Assembly: GCA_021234155.1 (NCBI GenBank)
Contig: JAJEKV010000003.1
Span: 28,503,166-28,567,165, forward strand
DNA from: Isoetes taiwanensis
Lineage: Eukaryota; Streptophyta; Lycopodiopsida; Isoetales; Isoetaceae
DNA: 64,000 nt
Reading direction: 5' to 3'
Every line of letters begins with the position of its first letter. The stretch's first letter is position 1. The notes beneath the pieces are model-generated. The model did not search any database and was not told where the DNA came from. It worked only from the letters and a program-made list of their open reading frames with translations. Shown one piece after another: positions 35,450 to 45,903 of the stretch. Made by a program: the position numbers and the translations under genes.

Positions 35450-37215
35450 CTTGCGTATGAGCATCTAAAACATTCTAGAACATTCTATTTTGAGTGTTTG
35501 CAAAGTTTCCAAAAACCTTCTATAAAGTATCGCTCATGAGGAGAACACTGCCAATTCCAAAGTATCATCTATGAGGATGCCAAGAGCATTTCACATCCTT
35601 ATTCACATATACTACTCAACCCTCTATTCTATTACCAACAAAGTATCATTCATGAGTAGCATACTCATCCTTGGGGGTCCATACCACATCTACACCCATG
35701 GGGCCACATCTACTACCTCTATACCAATTCTAAAGTATGTCAATTCCAAAGTATCACCATGTAAAGCTCACACACTTATCATACCCATCACACCTACTAT
35801 TTATCATACCCATCACACTTACTACTTGCTATTTTTTTACTGAGGTGCTTGCCCTGGAGCATCTGGAACATTCTAGAACATTCTATTTTGAGGTTTTGCA
35901 AAGTTTCAAAAAGGTTGCTATTTTTAGACTGGGGTGCTTGCCCATGAGCATCTGAAACATTCTAGAACATTTTATTTTGAGTGTTTGCGAAGTTTCTAAA
36001 ACTTGCTATTTTTAGACTGAGGTGCTTGCCCATGAGCAGAAAACTTGCTATTTTTTTACTGAGGTGCTTACCCTGGAGCATCTGGAACATTCTAGAACAT
36101 TCTATTTTGAGGTTTTGCAAAAAGTTTCTAAAACTTGCTACTTTTAGACTGAGGTGCTTGCCCATGAGCATCTGGAACATTCTAGAACATTATGTTTTCA
36201 GCATTTGCAAAGTCTCAAAAACTTGCTATTTTTAGACTGAGGCGCTTGCCTATGTGCATCTACAACATTCCAGAACACTCTACCAGAAGATTCCAGAACA
36301 CTACCATCCTACTTTGAGCTTTTTCAAAGTCTCAAAAACTTTCTATTTTTAGACGGAGATGCTGCATCTGAAACATTCTAGAACATTCTATTTTGAGCTT
36401 TTGTAAAGTTTTTTTTTTTTTTTTTTTTTTGAAGTCAAGGATCTGTATATTCAAAAGATAAACGTTTTCATACATACAGTTGAGCCCAGAGCTGCTACCA
36501 CTTCTCGAATCCATGGATAGCAGTCCAAACTCTGAGCCTAGTACTCTTTTGCCTCTCTCAACTTCTTCTCCGTAGGATACTACAGGAGAGAAGGACTAAT
36601 TTCCTAGACTCTAATGACACAACTAAGGGCCAGCTACTGGACAAGAACTACCCGGCCTCTTCTCCAAAACAGATACTATGGGAGCTGAGTTCCTGTCTTT
36701 CCACATGCCCCAACTGCATCATTGCTTCAAAAAATAGGCCCATGAGAAAACTTTCTATTTTTAGACTGAGGTACTTACCCATGAGCTATTTTTAGACTGA
36801 GATGCGTACCCATGAGCATCTGGAACATTCTAGAACGTTCTATTTTGAGTGTTTGCAAAGTTTCTAAAAACTTGCTATTTTTAGAATGAGATGCTTGCCC
36901 ATGAGCATCTGGAAGATTCTAGAACATTCTAGAAGATTCTAGAAGTTTCTATTTTGAGTGTTTGCAAAGTTGCAAAAAACTTTCTATTTTTAGACTGAGG
37001 TGCTTGCCTAGGAGCACCTGCAACATTCTAGAACATTCTATAATTCTTGCAAACTTTTAGAAAATTCCAGAACATTCTATTTTGAGCTTTGCAGAGTTTC
37101 AAAAACCCTTCTATTTTTAGACATTCTAGAAGATTCCAGGACATTCCAGGACATTCTAGAAGATTCTAGAGCCATCTAGAACATCCTAGGACATCCTAGA
37201 GCATCCTTGAAATAT
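35450..37215. repeat. Satellite of about 88-bp units, each with perfect heat-shock-element pentamers
   Basis: About eleven units follow the plan TATTTTTAGACTGAGGTGCT - TGCCCATGAGCATCT - gGAAc aTTCt aGAAc aTTCt - ATTTTGAG - TTTGCAAAGTTTC - AAAACTTGC. Units start near 35449, 35830, 35920, 36009 (short), 36049, 36139, 36228, 36343, 36747, 36872 and 36984. The GAA/TTC blocks alternate every 5 bases. A LINE-like insertion (36407-36738) interrupts the array. Confidence 0.9.
36407..36738 (-). mobile_element. Truncated retroelement inserted in the satellite
   Basis: A 24-base T run (36409-36432) followed by about 300 bases unrelated to the array, after which the interrupted unit resumes (AAAACTTTCTATTTTTAGAC). 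The orientation (A tail on the minus strand) and simple 5' truncation fit a LINE 3' fragment. No domain remains; MDSRSGSSSGLN on the minus strand is not diagnostic. Confidence 0.65.
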
Positions 37216-37261
37216 ATGGCAATCACCCTTAACTATATGTGAACTTTTATTTTTTTCAAGA

Positions 37262-37455
37262 AACCAATGCTTTGCCTAGTGGTAAGGATGGGGGGTTTGG
37301 GGGGCAATGTCTAGAGTTCGAATCCCCCCCCACAGCCAAGAAGTTTTAAAGTGGATGGGGGGAATGAGGATGGCCGAGATCGCACTGGCGCCTCCTTAAT
37401 CGTCGATGGGGGCGGACTTACTCACTCACATATTCTCGGATACTATTTTTTTATT
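37262..37455 (+). mobile_element. tRNA-derived SINE
   Basis: A pol III A box (TTGCCTAGTGGTAAGG, 37272-37287) and B box (AGTTCGAATCC, 37315-37325) are 28 bases apart, as in tRNA genes. The rest does not fold as a tRNA and is followed by a roughly 110-base unrelated body and a T-rich tail (CTATTTTTTTATT). Confidence 0.75.
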
Positions 37456-39479
37456 AGATTAAGATTTATACGTTGATTGTTATAAACAATTGAGTACTAC
37501 CTTTGCATAGGCCAAAATTTACACTAACATAAGATTAGTCGAACATGCTATCTTTAGCTTCAAATGCGACAGATAGGAATAAATGCATGAAAAAGCAATG
37601 GTGAATATATAGTTCCTTATTCGATCATTTAACGAGGGCAATATTATTTTGACCAGTTTGATTTTGAAGGCATATCAAGGCCATGTTTGGCAAACGACGA
37701 AGTACCTACAGGATTGAACAAATGGGGGAAATAAAAAAAATAAAGGCTCTGTTTGCCCGGATTTAAAAAAAAAAAACTGATTCAAGCATCAAAATGGAGC
37801 CAAAAGATGGATCTCTTTGAAGCTGCAGGTGATACAGGATAGGGGCCCGGCTGTGGTAGCAGACGACCGTAGAGGTAAACAACATCAGCAGCAGCTCCAA
37901 CAGGATCAGCTGCTTGGTGAAGGGATTGAAGCTAATAATAATAATGCCAGTAAAAAGCGTCTGGAAGATGGGATAAAGCTGCCCCTTCCACATCTAGGGC
38001 TGCCTCTACTCTTCTGTGACCAAGACCAGTGTTTTTACTTACAGGATCAATGGGGCTCAATCTGGGCGACTGAGTATCCGATTTCATAGCATGCTAAGGG
38101 TCTCCTGGGAAGGAAAAATCGGCAAGCATTCATCTATCTACTTCAGAAGACTATGGCTGGCACTTGCAAATCTGCAGACTGTAGTCCCCCTTCAGAAACT
38201 TAGACAATAAACCAGAGCACTGAGCTTGATTCGACAGCCTGGAGATTAACTTCACAAAGGTAGCAAAAATAATTCACAGCGTAGAAAGAACAGGCCGGAA
38301 ATATAAGAACAGGCCGGAAATATAAGAAAGAAATAATTCCCAAAGAATAGGCCGGAAAGATAAGAACTGCTGCTACTGCGTGAAATCGAAAAAAAGGCAG
38401 GGGATTCGAAAACAAATTCGGAAATAGGGGGCATACCTTATATGAAGTTTGCTTGCAGTCTTAGTGAGGCTTAGCGAATTGAAAAAACTGGGCGATCTAA
38501 GCCTATTTATACCCAGAGAGATCCACAGTTTGATCCATAGAAATCTTCCTAAATCCAGGCAACATCCGGAACCACCACAAATTTTCCACGTGCCTCAGAT
38601 TATGGTGCCAGCGTCAATAGAAAGATGCCAATCTAATATACCTGACAGAATCAGGGATGAATCATCGTTCTGACAGAATCAAGGTGACAGAATCAGGGAT
38701 GAATCTTATATACATATGAATCATGGTGAATCATCGTGCTTACATCACGGTGAACCAGCTGTCTCAACAGCCCAGGAAGCCATCTCTAAAATAGCCATCT
38801 CTGTGTTTACTTGCTCCCTGTGCTTGGGCGGATTGCCATGCTGCCTCTTCTAAGACCCAAATCTGCTTTTCTGATCGGCTTAACATTAATAAATTGCAAA
38901 TTCGAGATGCAAATTTTGCCTTTCCTCTCTTTTTTTGGGTTTATGCCTTACAGAGCCATCGACCTTCTCTGGAGCTTTGCCGGAATAGAGCGAAAAGAAA
39001 GCCCTAAAAGGGCCCAAAAAATTTAATGGGCAGGAAATGTTTTTGGAGAATGAGCAACGCAGATGCGCTAAAGATGCTAATAGCTATAGCTCTGTTGTTG
39101 GCTTGATGTACACTCGTCCGCCGGAATAAGATGGACCCTGTAGCAACGCATAAAGCCCCAATTCATTGGTAGCAAAAACTTCTTGTGGATCTCTGAGAAA
39201 TATTGATGGCAGAGGATCTACCGAGGAACCAGACGATTCAACAAATCAACAGCAAGAAATTGCGATGTTTCACGGGGTAGATTTGATTATGAAAAGGACA
39301 GTATGGTTAATAGGGTAAACCCCTAAAAAATAGGGCGGCGGAGAAATTTTTTGATACGTGTCATATTAACATGCCTTTCAATTGCGGCGGAGAACGACTA
39401 CTACCGCGGAACCAAGAAAAAAAAAGAAAAATGAGAGATTGGCTTATATATGTGTAGATAAATTTATATTCTTACCCTA
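37456..39479. other. No recognised gene; short repeats at 38284-38367 and 38640-38760
   Basis: AGAACAGGCCGGAAATATA is repeated about three times at 38284-38367. CTGACAGAATCAGGGATGAA words recur at 38640-38710. ORFs in 37763-39026 lack domains. Confidence 0.5.
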
Positions 39480-39960
39480 AAAAAAAAAAAAAAAAAAGTG
39501 GTGTCAAAGCAAGACGAGGGGTTGCCCTCCCGGTGGAGAGTGTGTGTTTTCATGGGTTCTGTTTCGCTCTTTTGTGTTGAGTCTTGTTGGCACTGTGTAT
39601 ACATCCCATGGTATGTTGTAGGGCTCCCTGGACGTTAAAATAATGTATATCTATCTATTTATATCTATCTACTAAGTGCCCACCACCTTAATGTCGAGAT
39701 TGGATAATGGATGAAGATAGCGCACAAATATAGATTATGTCGGACATGTCAGGCAAGTAAGGTTGAAGACGAGGAACATGTAATTTTGCAGTCTCCAACA
39801 TACCAAGCTACCTGGGACATGTTTGAAATTGGTGGTATAGCTAATGAAAGCAACTATCGTAAAAATTTTTGAATGTGTTCTTAGTGATGAAGAGGAGTCG
39901 CCTGATGATGGGCGGCTCATTTTTGGGGAATCAAATGCAGGCATTACGATGTAACGGCGT
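39480..39960 (+). pseudogene. LINE relic with zinc-knuckle remnant
   Basis: Starts with an 18-base A run and a sequence ending in (TATC)n (39640-39672), typical of LINE or SINE 3' tails. From 39690 a plus-strand frame gives YRLCRTCQASKVEDEEHVIL, then SPTYQATWDMFEIGG, like the C..C...EDEEHVL..CP motif at LINE ORF2 ends. Strongly decayed. Confidence 0.5.
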
Positions 39961-40304
39961 AAATCCCTCTCAATTTTATCACGTATGTGCTAGCCCAAAA
40001 ACATAAAGACAGTTGGGCAGAACATCTGCCCACCCCCCGGATATTTCTTCAATAGATTTGAGCAAATCCAAAGCTCATAATCTTGAGCTCTGGTTGGTCG
40101 AACGATATCTTGTGCATGTATTTGTACATTATGTTTATTATCTAACTATTCAATGTTTATAATTCAATGGCTAGAGTTTAAAACATATGTAAAAATCAAT
40201 AACTCGCAATTATGGCTCCACAAAAACCTGATCATGCCATGTGGAGCATCTTCAAAGCCTGAAATCTCAGCAAGCTTCACCAACGGATCTCTTACTGGAC
40301 TTTT

Positions 40305-40590
40305 CAAGGATTTACCTAGCATTCTGCTAAATTTATCGCATACCCTGCTCCTTCAACCTACATTTTGAACCCAAAACAGCAAACAACTATTAGCATTCTG
40401 TTAAATTTATCGCACATCTTGCTTCTTCAACCTACATATTGAATCCAGAACAGCAAACAACTATTACTCGACTTTTCAAGGACTTACCTAGCATTCTCCT
40501 TACTTGACTTTTCAAGGATTTACCTAGCATTCTACTAAATTTATCGCACATCTTGCTCGACCCTACATTCTGAACCCAAAACATCAAATA
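40305..40590. repeat. Imperfect tandem repeat, about three units of 80-120 bp
   Basis: TTACCTAGCATTCTGCTAAA, TTTATCGCA, CTTCAACCTACAT and AACAGCAAACAACTATTA recur in order three times with internal deletions. Confidence 0.85.
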
Positions 40591-40860
40591 ATTAATTTTC
40601 ACGTTACATGTGTTACATGTGTCTGTTTACCAGACATTTCTAAGATGTCAACAACGCCTTTGCGCTCCGCGCGTCGGCACTGCTTCTATCTCCCATATCT
40701 CCCAAGACATTCATATATACAAAAAGGAATCACTTAGACATAGGGCACCACTTAACCATAAAGTAAATGATACTTGCTCCAAAGTTCCCTTTTGGTGTTT
40801 ATTCAGCTATTGGTTCCATTCATCAAACCCTACCTTCTTGTCATTTGTGACCAAAACTTC

Positions 40861-41070
40861 TAACAAGCAAATTACGTTAACATTTATTGATTGTCATATC
40901 AAACATTCCAAATGCCTACAATGCCAGATCACATGTTACATGCCAGCTACCACGGTAGAGCCGCCTCCTCCTAACAAGCAAATTAAGTTTAACATTTATT
41001 GATCAAACATTCAAAATGGCTACAATGCCAGATAAAATATTACATGCCAGCTACCACGGTAAAGCCACCT
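40861..41070. repeat. Tandem duplication of the F-box gene 3' end, period 111 bp
   Basis: TAACAAGCAAATTA...CATTTATTGAT...GCCAGCTACCACGGTA begins at 40861 and at 40972. The shared block includes the stop-codon region of the minus-strand gene, so its last codons and 3' UTR are present twice. Confidence 0.9.
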
Positions 41071-41347
41071 CCTCCTCCTCCTCCTCCTCCTCATCATCAT
41101 CATCATCGTCATCTTCAGAGTCATGTTCAAACAAATCTAGATTAACACCATTTTCTGCACCATACAGGAATCTATATCCACCAGTGCATGCCAGGCATAT
41201 AGATCCATTTCCTCTTGAGGTACTGTCTTTTGTACTTTGAATCTCGATCCTTTCACCAATTTAGTATGCCTCACGACAATGTTTCCATTCTCAATTTTAG
41301 TCTCATAGCCTGAAAATGGCCTACCCTGGATATTAACATGGCAAATC
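41051..41347 (-). CDS. F-box protein (At4g00755-like), last exon
   Basis: After a TTTGCAG acceptor (41348) the frame reads ICHVNIQGRPFSGYETKIEN and GNIVVRHTKLVKGSRF, matching the YYIC-SHVQV-GRPL segment of plant At4g00755-type F-box proteins. The open frame stops at about 41139, while another frame provides a convincing acidic tail (YRFLYGAENGVNLDLFEHDS, then D7 E7, VALPW and TAG at 41051). A frameshift near 41215 separates them, from decay or sequencing error. The acidic run is encoded by (GAT)n(GAG)n repeats. Known role of the family: substrate adaptor of SCF ubiquitin ligases. Confidence 0.65.
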
Positions 41348-41424
41348 CTGCAAAGAGTGTTACCAAATTAATCATTTGGCACAAAAAAACATGAACCATA
41401 TAATTGTAAGCACAAAGAAATTAC

Positions 41425-41543
41425 CAAATATAATACAGCTGGTCAGTTTGTTGAGTTTGAATTCGGCCTAAGAACTCCACTTGGACTATACCTCCAATAC
41501 AAAGGACAGGCCTAGGAAGCCTAAATGTTTGCAATGTATCCGA
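41425..41543 (-). CDS. F-box protein (At4g00755-like), penultimate visible exon
   Basis: Bounded by a TATGGCAG acceptor and a TTTG|GTAATTTC donor, it encodes SDTLQTFRLPRPVLCIGGIV followed by QVEFLGRIQTQQTDQLYYIW. The LPRPVLCIGG-VE-LGR-Q-QE-D-LYYI pattern is highly characteristic of this plant F-box subfamily. Phase joins correctly with the neighbouring exons. Confidence 0.8.
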
Positions 41544-41691
41544 CTGCCATACATAAGCAGACAGCATCAACATGTTGGCCATCAATAAAAATATACTCCC
41601 AGATAAAAGCATATTTACTTGTCCCAATTTTCTATAGGCTATCTTGCCTTAGACACCCAAGAAATATCTATGAGAAGTAGAGAGAAGTAAC

Positions 41692-41855
41692 CTGCTCCAT
41701 GAGAAATTTTGGCGACACATACGTCCATAAATAGCCTGCCTTATTTTGCGCCTTGGGCTGTTTGGAATCTTCTTTCTGACTAGGATGAATTTCTTGACCT
41801 AATCTTATGCGAACAAACTTAGAAGAATATACAGGCTTGCCATATTGGAAAAAGG
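41692..41855 (-). CDS. F-box protein (At4g00755-like), upstream visible exon
   Basis: Between a CTTGCAG acceptor and an ATGGAGCAG|GTTACT donor it encodes FFQYGKPVYSSKFVRIRLGQ and ends KAGYLWTYVSPKFLMEQ, corresponding to the AYFQFG-PIYSAKAVRFRMG ... DYSWTYTSPEFPM segment of the family. The N-terminal exons with the F-box itself were not found. They should lie at higher coordinates, beyond or within the transposon at 42694-46642, or may be lost. Conserved splice sites argue that this was a real gene locus rather than a retrocopy. Confidence 0.8.
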
Positions 41856-42693
41856 CTGCAAGAAAGAAGAAATCAACAAATAAGACTATTTGTGTCAACA
41901 CATGTACACTCACTGACATGTCAAAGCACCAAGAGAACCTCTTTATTCTTGGCAAGCTTAATAATATCAATCCTAGAAGTATAACTTATATCTCAAATGC
42001 AAAAGTTGTTCAGATATTGAAAAGGACACATGAGGACTTGAGAACTCAAGAAGACTCAAAATTGGGGTTGAAAATAGTAATACGATACGCACTGGATTGT
42101 ATTCAACACTAACAGACAAATGTGGAATAGGGAAGCACATCTTGTTTCTTTAGGATCTGATAGACATGTCTTGATCACTGTCTAAACATGTTTTTCTTTC
42201 AGCAGATAAGATATGCCAATCATCCAATGCATCAAATGTTTGGCTTTGGCATTTTATTTGCTCGGCCTGCAAAAAAGTCTTTGCAAGTTGAAGAGAAACT
42301 GGGCGCAGCAATGTTCTTTTACTATCCCCTGTATGTCATAGAACGAAGCCTCATCAATAACAGGAACATGAAACAACTCAAGAATAATGAAGGGACCCTT
42401 GGCCAGTGTAGAATTATATCGCAGATTGATGCTCAGAAAAACATGCAAATCTGGTAGCAAGATTGGAACATATCTACTGTTGCACCAGGTCGACGAGGAT
42501 AGAAGCTTACCGCACACTCTCTCAACATGTAGCACTAAATGGATAAAAGTTCTAAATGTTTGAAGCCATAAATTAACATCCATTTATTTCTGGAATTGCT
42601 GCAAAAGCACATACAGCAGAAAATGTGAACAATGTATCAAAGTTCAAACATATGCTACACATTAAAAATTACAGTGGTGAGAAATGCACAAAT
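41856..42693. other. Probable intron or 5' region of the F-box gene
   Basis: No exon matching the F-box family is visible on the minus strand. ORFs such as 42254-42583 (minus) have no family resemblance. Confidence 0.45.
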
Positions 42694-43517
42694 CATTAGG
42701 GCGGATTTGGGGTCTCAAAATGGCCCATATCTTGGATGCCAGAATTCCACGTCATGTTTCTCGCGACCAATGATGTTTGCGCATTTTTTTCCAAAGTCAG
42801 TATTAGTTGGCAAGTAGAAAGAGGAGCAGGCTTACTTGGCATCCACATGGCGAAATTTCATAGGACATGTTTGTGCATTCATTGCAACCACATTAATGGC
42901 CCGCATTTTTCGAAAATCGTATCGCGGACCAAAATAATGGCTACTTTTCCCGCCTACTGTGCACATGCCCACATGCACCAACCACCTTATCAAATTTTGG
43001 CACCAAGATTTCCATTGTTCATATTAGCGCCGCTACGTGCATCCTCTCCGTCTTCGCTCTTCATTTGGAATCCAAGTTTCCAATAGTGTCTGTGTTTTTG
43101 CGGGGCGAGCATAGAGTTAAGCAACAACGGCGGGAGGCGATAAAGCGGACAAGCAAACGTGACGCGTTACATGCCATGTTTTTACTACCCAAATTTTCAT
43201 TCTGAAGTTTTCCTACTTTTCAGCTCTTCCCATTCATCGTATTGCTCCCTGCCATTCATTCTTACAATTCAACGACCGATCGATCTGACGGTGGAAGGAT
43301 ACCTATCCATAGGCTCGTGGATGAGAATGCTATCCTTAACGAAGGGTGACTATGGAGTTACATCGCCGGAGTGACATTCATACACAATGAATAGGTAGAA
43401 CTATAGGGTTCAAAATAAATGCTATGGATAGTATATTGCAAAAAAAAAAAGGGAAGGGAGGGGGGGAAGGGATTTGAAGAGGAGGATATTTGCAAATTTG
43501 CACCCTCAATAATACAT

Positions 43518-43585
43518 GGATCACACCATGCGAAAATGCATATGCACTTTGTAAATGTGTAGTGAGATTTCGCGTCATGTGATCC
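43518..43585. repeat. Hairpin unit 1 (68 nt)
   Basis: Left arm GGATCACACCATGCGAA; right arm TTCGCGTCATGTGATCC, 14 of 17 Watson-Crick pairs plus one possible G-U. The outer distance is 68 nt. Confidence 0.8.
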
Positions 43586-44280
43586 TTGCTTCTTTTTTCT
43601 TCCCTCTTCTTGATTTATATTCACTCACTGAATCAAATATTTTTCTTTGGGCTATATTTATCAGATGTCGGGGATTTGAGACTAGGGAAAAGCATTACTA
43701 GCATCGTTGTTGTCTAACATATGGACATAAGAGATATGCTTTTCCAAGATATACATTCAGGGCAATGGGCATCTAGTTTTACGTTGTAAAGTTGTGGGAG
43801 CCGAGCTTGAAAGTCGTCCCATGACCTCTTTTAAGCGAATTGTGCAAGCCTTATGAGAATGGTGTCCTTGCAATGGAGAAATGTTTGATAAGACGTGCAT
43901 CCAGGGTTGTTGAAAAAATGAGTTACAAAATATTTGCTCCATTAGAGGTGTTTACTAATGCCACGACACAAAAGATCTAAAGATATATTGTATAAAATGT
44001 CGCTTTCATGAGCCTTTGGATCAGTTAACTCAAAGTGTCACATATGGAAACATTGTTAGGTTTGATAAAATAACATAAAAATCTTATTTAATAAAGCTTT
44101 GATTGTTGGTAAAGTGTTGGCTTATTGATTAAGTGTTTGTATTTTGCTTTGGGACCCTCTTTGAAAAAGTTTAGTTCATAAAACATAATATAACTTGGAA
44201 TGATACATATTTTATATGCAAATGGGAGACTATTGATGAGGGACTTGGTGTTATTATCTATTGACAACAAACAAGAAAGT

Positions 44281-44348
44281 GGATCACACCATGCGAATTT
44301 AGTATATTCCAACCTTTTAGCTTATACAAAATTCGCTTGGTGTGATCT
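44281..44348. repeat. Hairpin unit 2 (68 nt)
   Basis: Left arm 44281-44300 (GGATCACACCATGCGAATTT) pairs with 44329-44348 (AAATTCGCTTGGTGTGATCT) at 18 of 20 positions, one of the other two being G-U. The best-paired unit. Confidence 0.9.
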
Positions 44349-44678
44349 TTTTGGAAAAAGATGACTTCCTATAGTAAAATTACTTTGATTATCTTTTAAT
44401 AAAAGAAATATATATGTGTCTTATTTGAAGTTAAGTGTGGATATGTGACGTGCTCATTTATTGATAAAGTATTTGCTTTTTGAAAAAGGCTAATAACTTT
44501 ACGTACTACTAGAGTTGGTAAAGTATTTTAAATGCAAATAGGATGCTTGATGTGATCCTTCTTAAAAAAAGATATGCTCTTTGAAAAGGACTAATAACTT
44601 TATGCACTTAGGGTGGTAAAGCATTAAATGAGAAGGGGTACTTGTGTTTAATTTTAATTTGACAACAAATAAGAAAGT

Positions 44679-44746
44679 GGATCACACGATGCGAATTTAG
44701 TGTGTTCCATTTTTGTTGCATATGTACTATTCACTTGGTGTGATCC
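44679..44746. repeat. Hairpin unit 3 (68 nt)
   Basis: GGATCACACGATGCGAA against TTCACTTGGTGTGATCC. Outer flanks AAGAA and TTCTT extend the stem. Part of a roughly 198-bp tandem repeat shared with units 2 and 4; a lone right arm at 44545-44558 marks a degenerate unit between 2 and 3. Confidence 0.85.
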
Positions 44747-44874
44747 TTCTTGAAAAATAATATGCTCTTTGAAAAGGGATAATGACTTATGTACTTAAGA
44801 GTGGTAAAGGATTTTAGATACAAATAGGAATGAGTACTTGTGTTTAATTTTAATTTGACAACAAATAAGAAAGT

Positions 44875-44941
44875 GGATCACACCATGCGAATTTAGTGTG
44901 TCCCTTTTTTTTGCATATGTATTATTCGCTTGGTGTGATCC
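44875..44941. repeat. Hairpin unit 4 (67 nt)
   Basis: GGATCACACCATGCGAA against TTCGCTTGGTGTGATCC, 16 of 17 paired. It begins 196 bases after unit 3, and the sequence between them is clearly duplicated. Confidence 0.9.
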
Positions 44942-45101
44942 ATCTTGAAAAAAAAAATAGCTTTCAAGTAAAAGGAAAGAAAGAAATATCATATTTAAAG
45001 TGTAAAGTGTTAGTATGTAAAGTGTTGGTTGATTAAAATACTATTTGTTTATGCTAAGTTGTAAGTTCAATATTTGTGTTTCTATTTACTTTTTTACGCA
45101 A

Positions 45102-45169
45102 GGATCACACCAGGCGAATTTCTTATATGCAATTACTTCTGCGCATGAAGATTTTGCATCATATGATCC
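45102..45169. repeat. Hairpin unit 5 (68 nt)
   Basis: GGATCACACCAGGCGAA against TTTGCATCATATGATCC, 12 of 17 paired. The right arm resembles that of unit 1, so units 1 and 5 form one subtype and units 2-4 another. Confidence 0.75.
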
Positions 45170-45442
45170 TCTTTAAACAAGGATGGCTTTGACCTTCAAT
45201 GTTCATAAATTTTATGAATGTTTGCATATAAGAATGTCACATATCATATTTTTTTAAAAAATGGTCATCAAATGGATAACTAGTCAAAGAGTTCTTCTAC
45301 TACTTAAAGAGTTTCAAGACTCATTTTTGCTATAATTTAAATAGCAATAGATTTTTAAAGGAATCTATTGTGAAAGTAGTCAAAGACTTCTTGTATTAGA
45401 GTTATCTAAACACAAACACCATAAACTTTGTACTTCAAGGAT

Positions 45443-45449
45443 TATATAA
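45443..45449 (+). promoter_or_regulatory. TATA box candidate TATATAA
   Basis: GGATTATATAAACCC lies about 95 bases before the ATG at 45539, at a spacing consistent with a plant core promoter with start near 45475. The hairpin arms lie upstream of it. Confidence 0.4.
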
Positions 45450-45538
45450 ACCCTTCGCAACATTTATTAGCATCTTCACGGACATTTCCCCTTCCTTATC
45501 GGAAGCAGCTCATCTCAAGGAACTGTATTCGATTCCGA

Positions 45539-45886
45539 ATGCCTTCATCCTCTCTCAATCTCTCACAATATCCCAGGAGGCCAGAGTTACCGTCACCACA
45601 AAATTGGACTAAACTTGAAACGTCCCTAAATGACGGTTTCTTGCCACTCAACGGATCCAATGGATATAAACTGCCATCTGCCCAAATGTCGACACTTTTT
45701 GAGCCTGCAAGACGCAACACGTCGAGGTCTAAGTTCTTATTTTTTAGACCTCCTTTTTTGCGATTGAAGACTGGAGCATATTCGCGGAGTCGGGTTGGAT
45801 CCTTATCCACACATCATTTGGAGCTTCCATATCGCGTGGATCGCGCATGTAAAATGAAGGTGTACAATTTGTATGCCCCAGCATAA
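45539..45886 (+). CDS. Unknown ORF inside the TIR element, 115 codons from this Met
   Basis: The frame is open from 45428 (152 codons). I prefer the ATG at 45539 because it follows the TATA box at a sensible distance. The product begins MPSSSLNLSQYPRRPELPSP and includes RSKFLFFRPPFLRLKTGAYS; it is basic and has no domain I recognise. Its DNA is less AT-rich than its surroundings. It may be cargo, a captured exon, or chance. Confidence 0.3.
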   Translation: MPSSSLNLSQYPRRPELPSPQNWTKLETSLNDGFLPLNGSNGYKLPSAQMSTLFEPARRNTSRSKFLFFRPPFLRLKTGAYSRSRVGSLSTHHLELPYRVDRACKMKVYNLYAPA

Positions 45887-45903
45887 TTCGCTTCGTGTGA
45901 GCC
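45838..45903. repeat. Hairpin unit 6 (66 nt, diverged)
   Basis: Left arm GGATCGCGCATG, right arm AATTCGCTTCGTGTGAGCC (17 of 19 identical to the unit 4 right arm region). The spacing is kept although the left arm is degenerate. It overlaps the end of the ORF at 45539-45886. Confidence 0.6.

Noticed and set aside
35962-36235. ORFs in the heat-shock-element satellite (LRCLPMSIWNILEH repeats)
   Set aside because: They are translations of the repeat units; frames do not persist across the array and stops occur at each indel.
37272-37340. Functional tRNA gene
   Set aside because: A and B boxes are good, but the acceptor and anticodon arms do not pair and a long non-tRNA body follows, so a tRNA-derived SINE fits better.
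44329-44941. miR168-like sequence in hairpin right arms (TCGCTTGGTG)
   Set aside because: Only the first ten bases agree with miR168; the rest and the star strand do not. A ten-base match is not significant given the number of known miRNAs.
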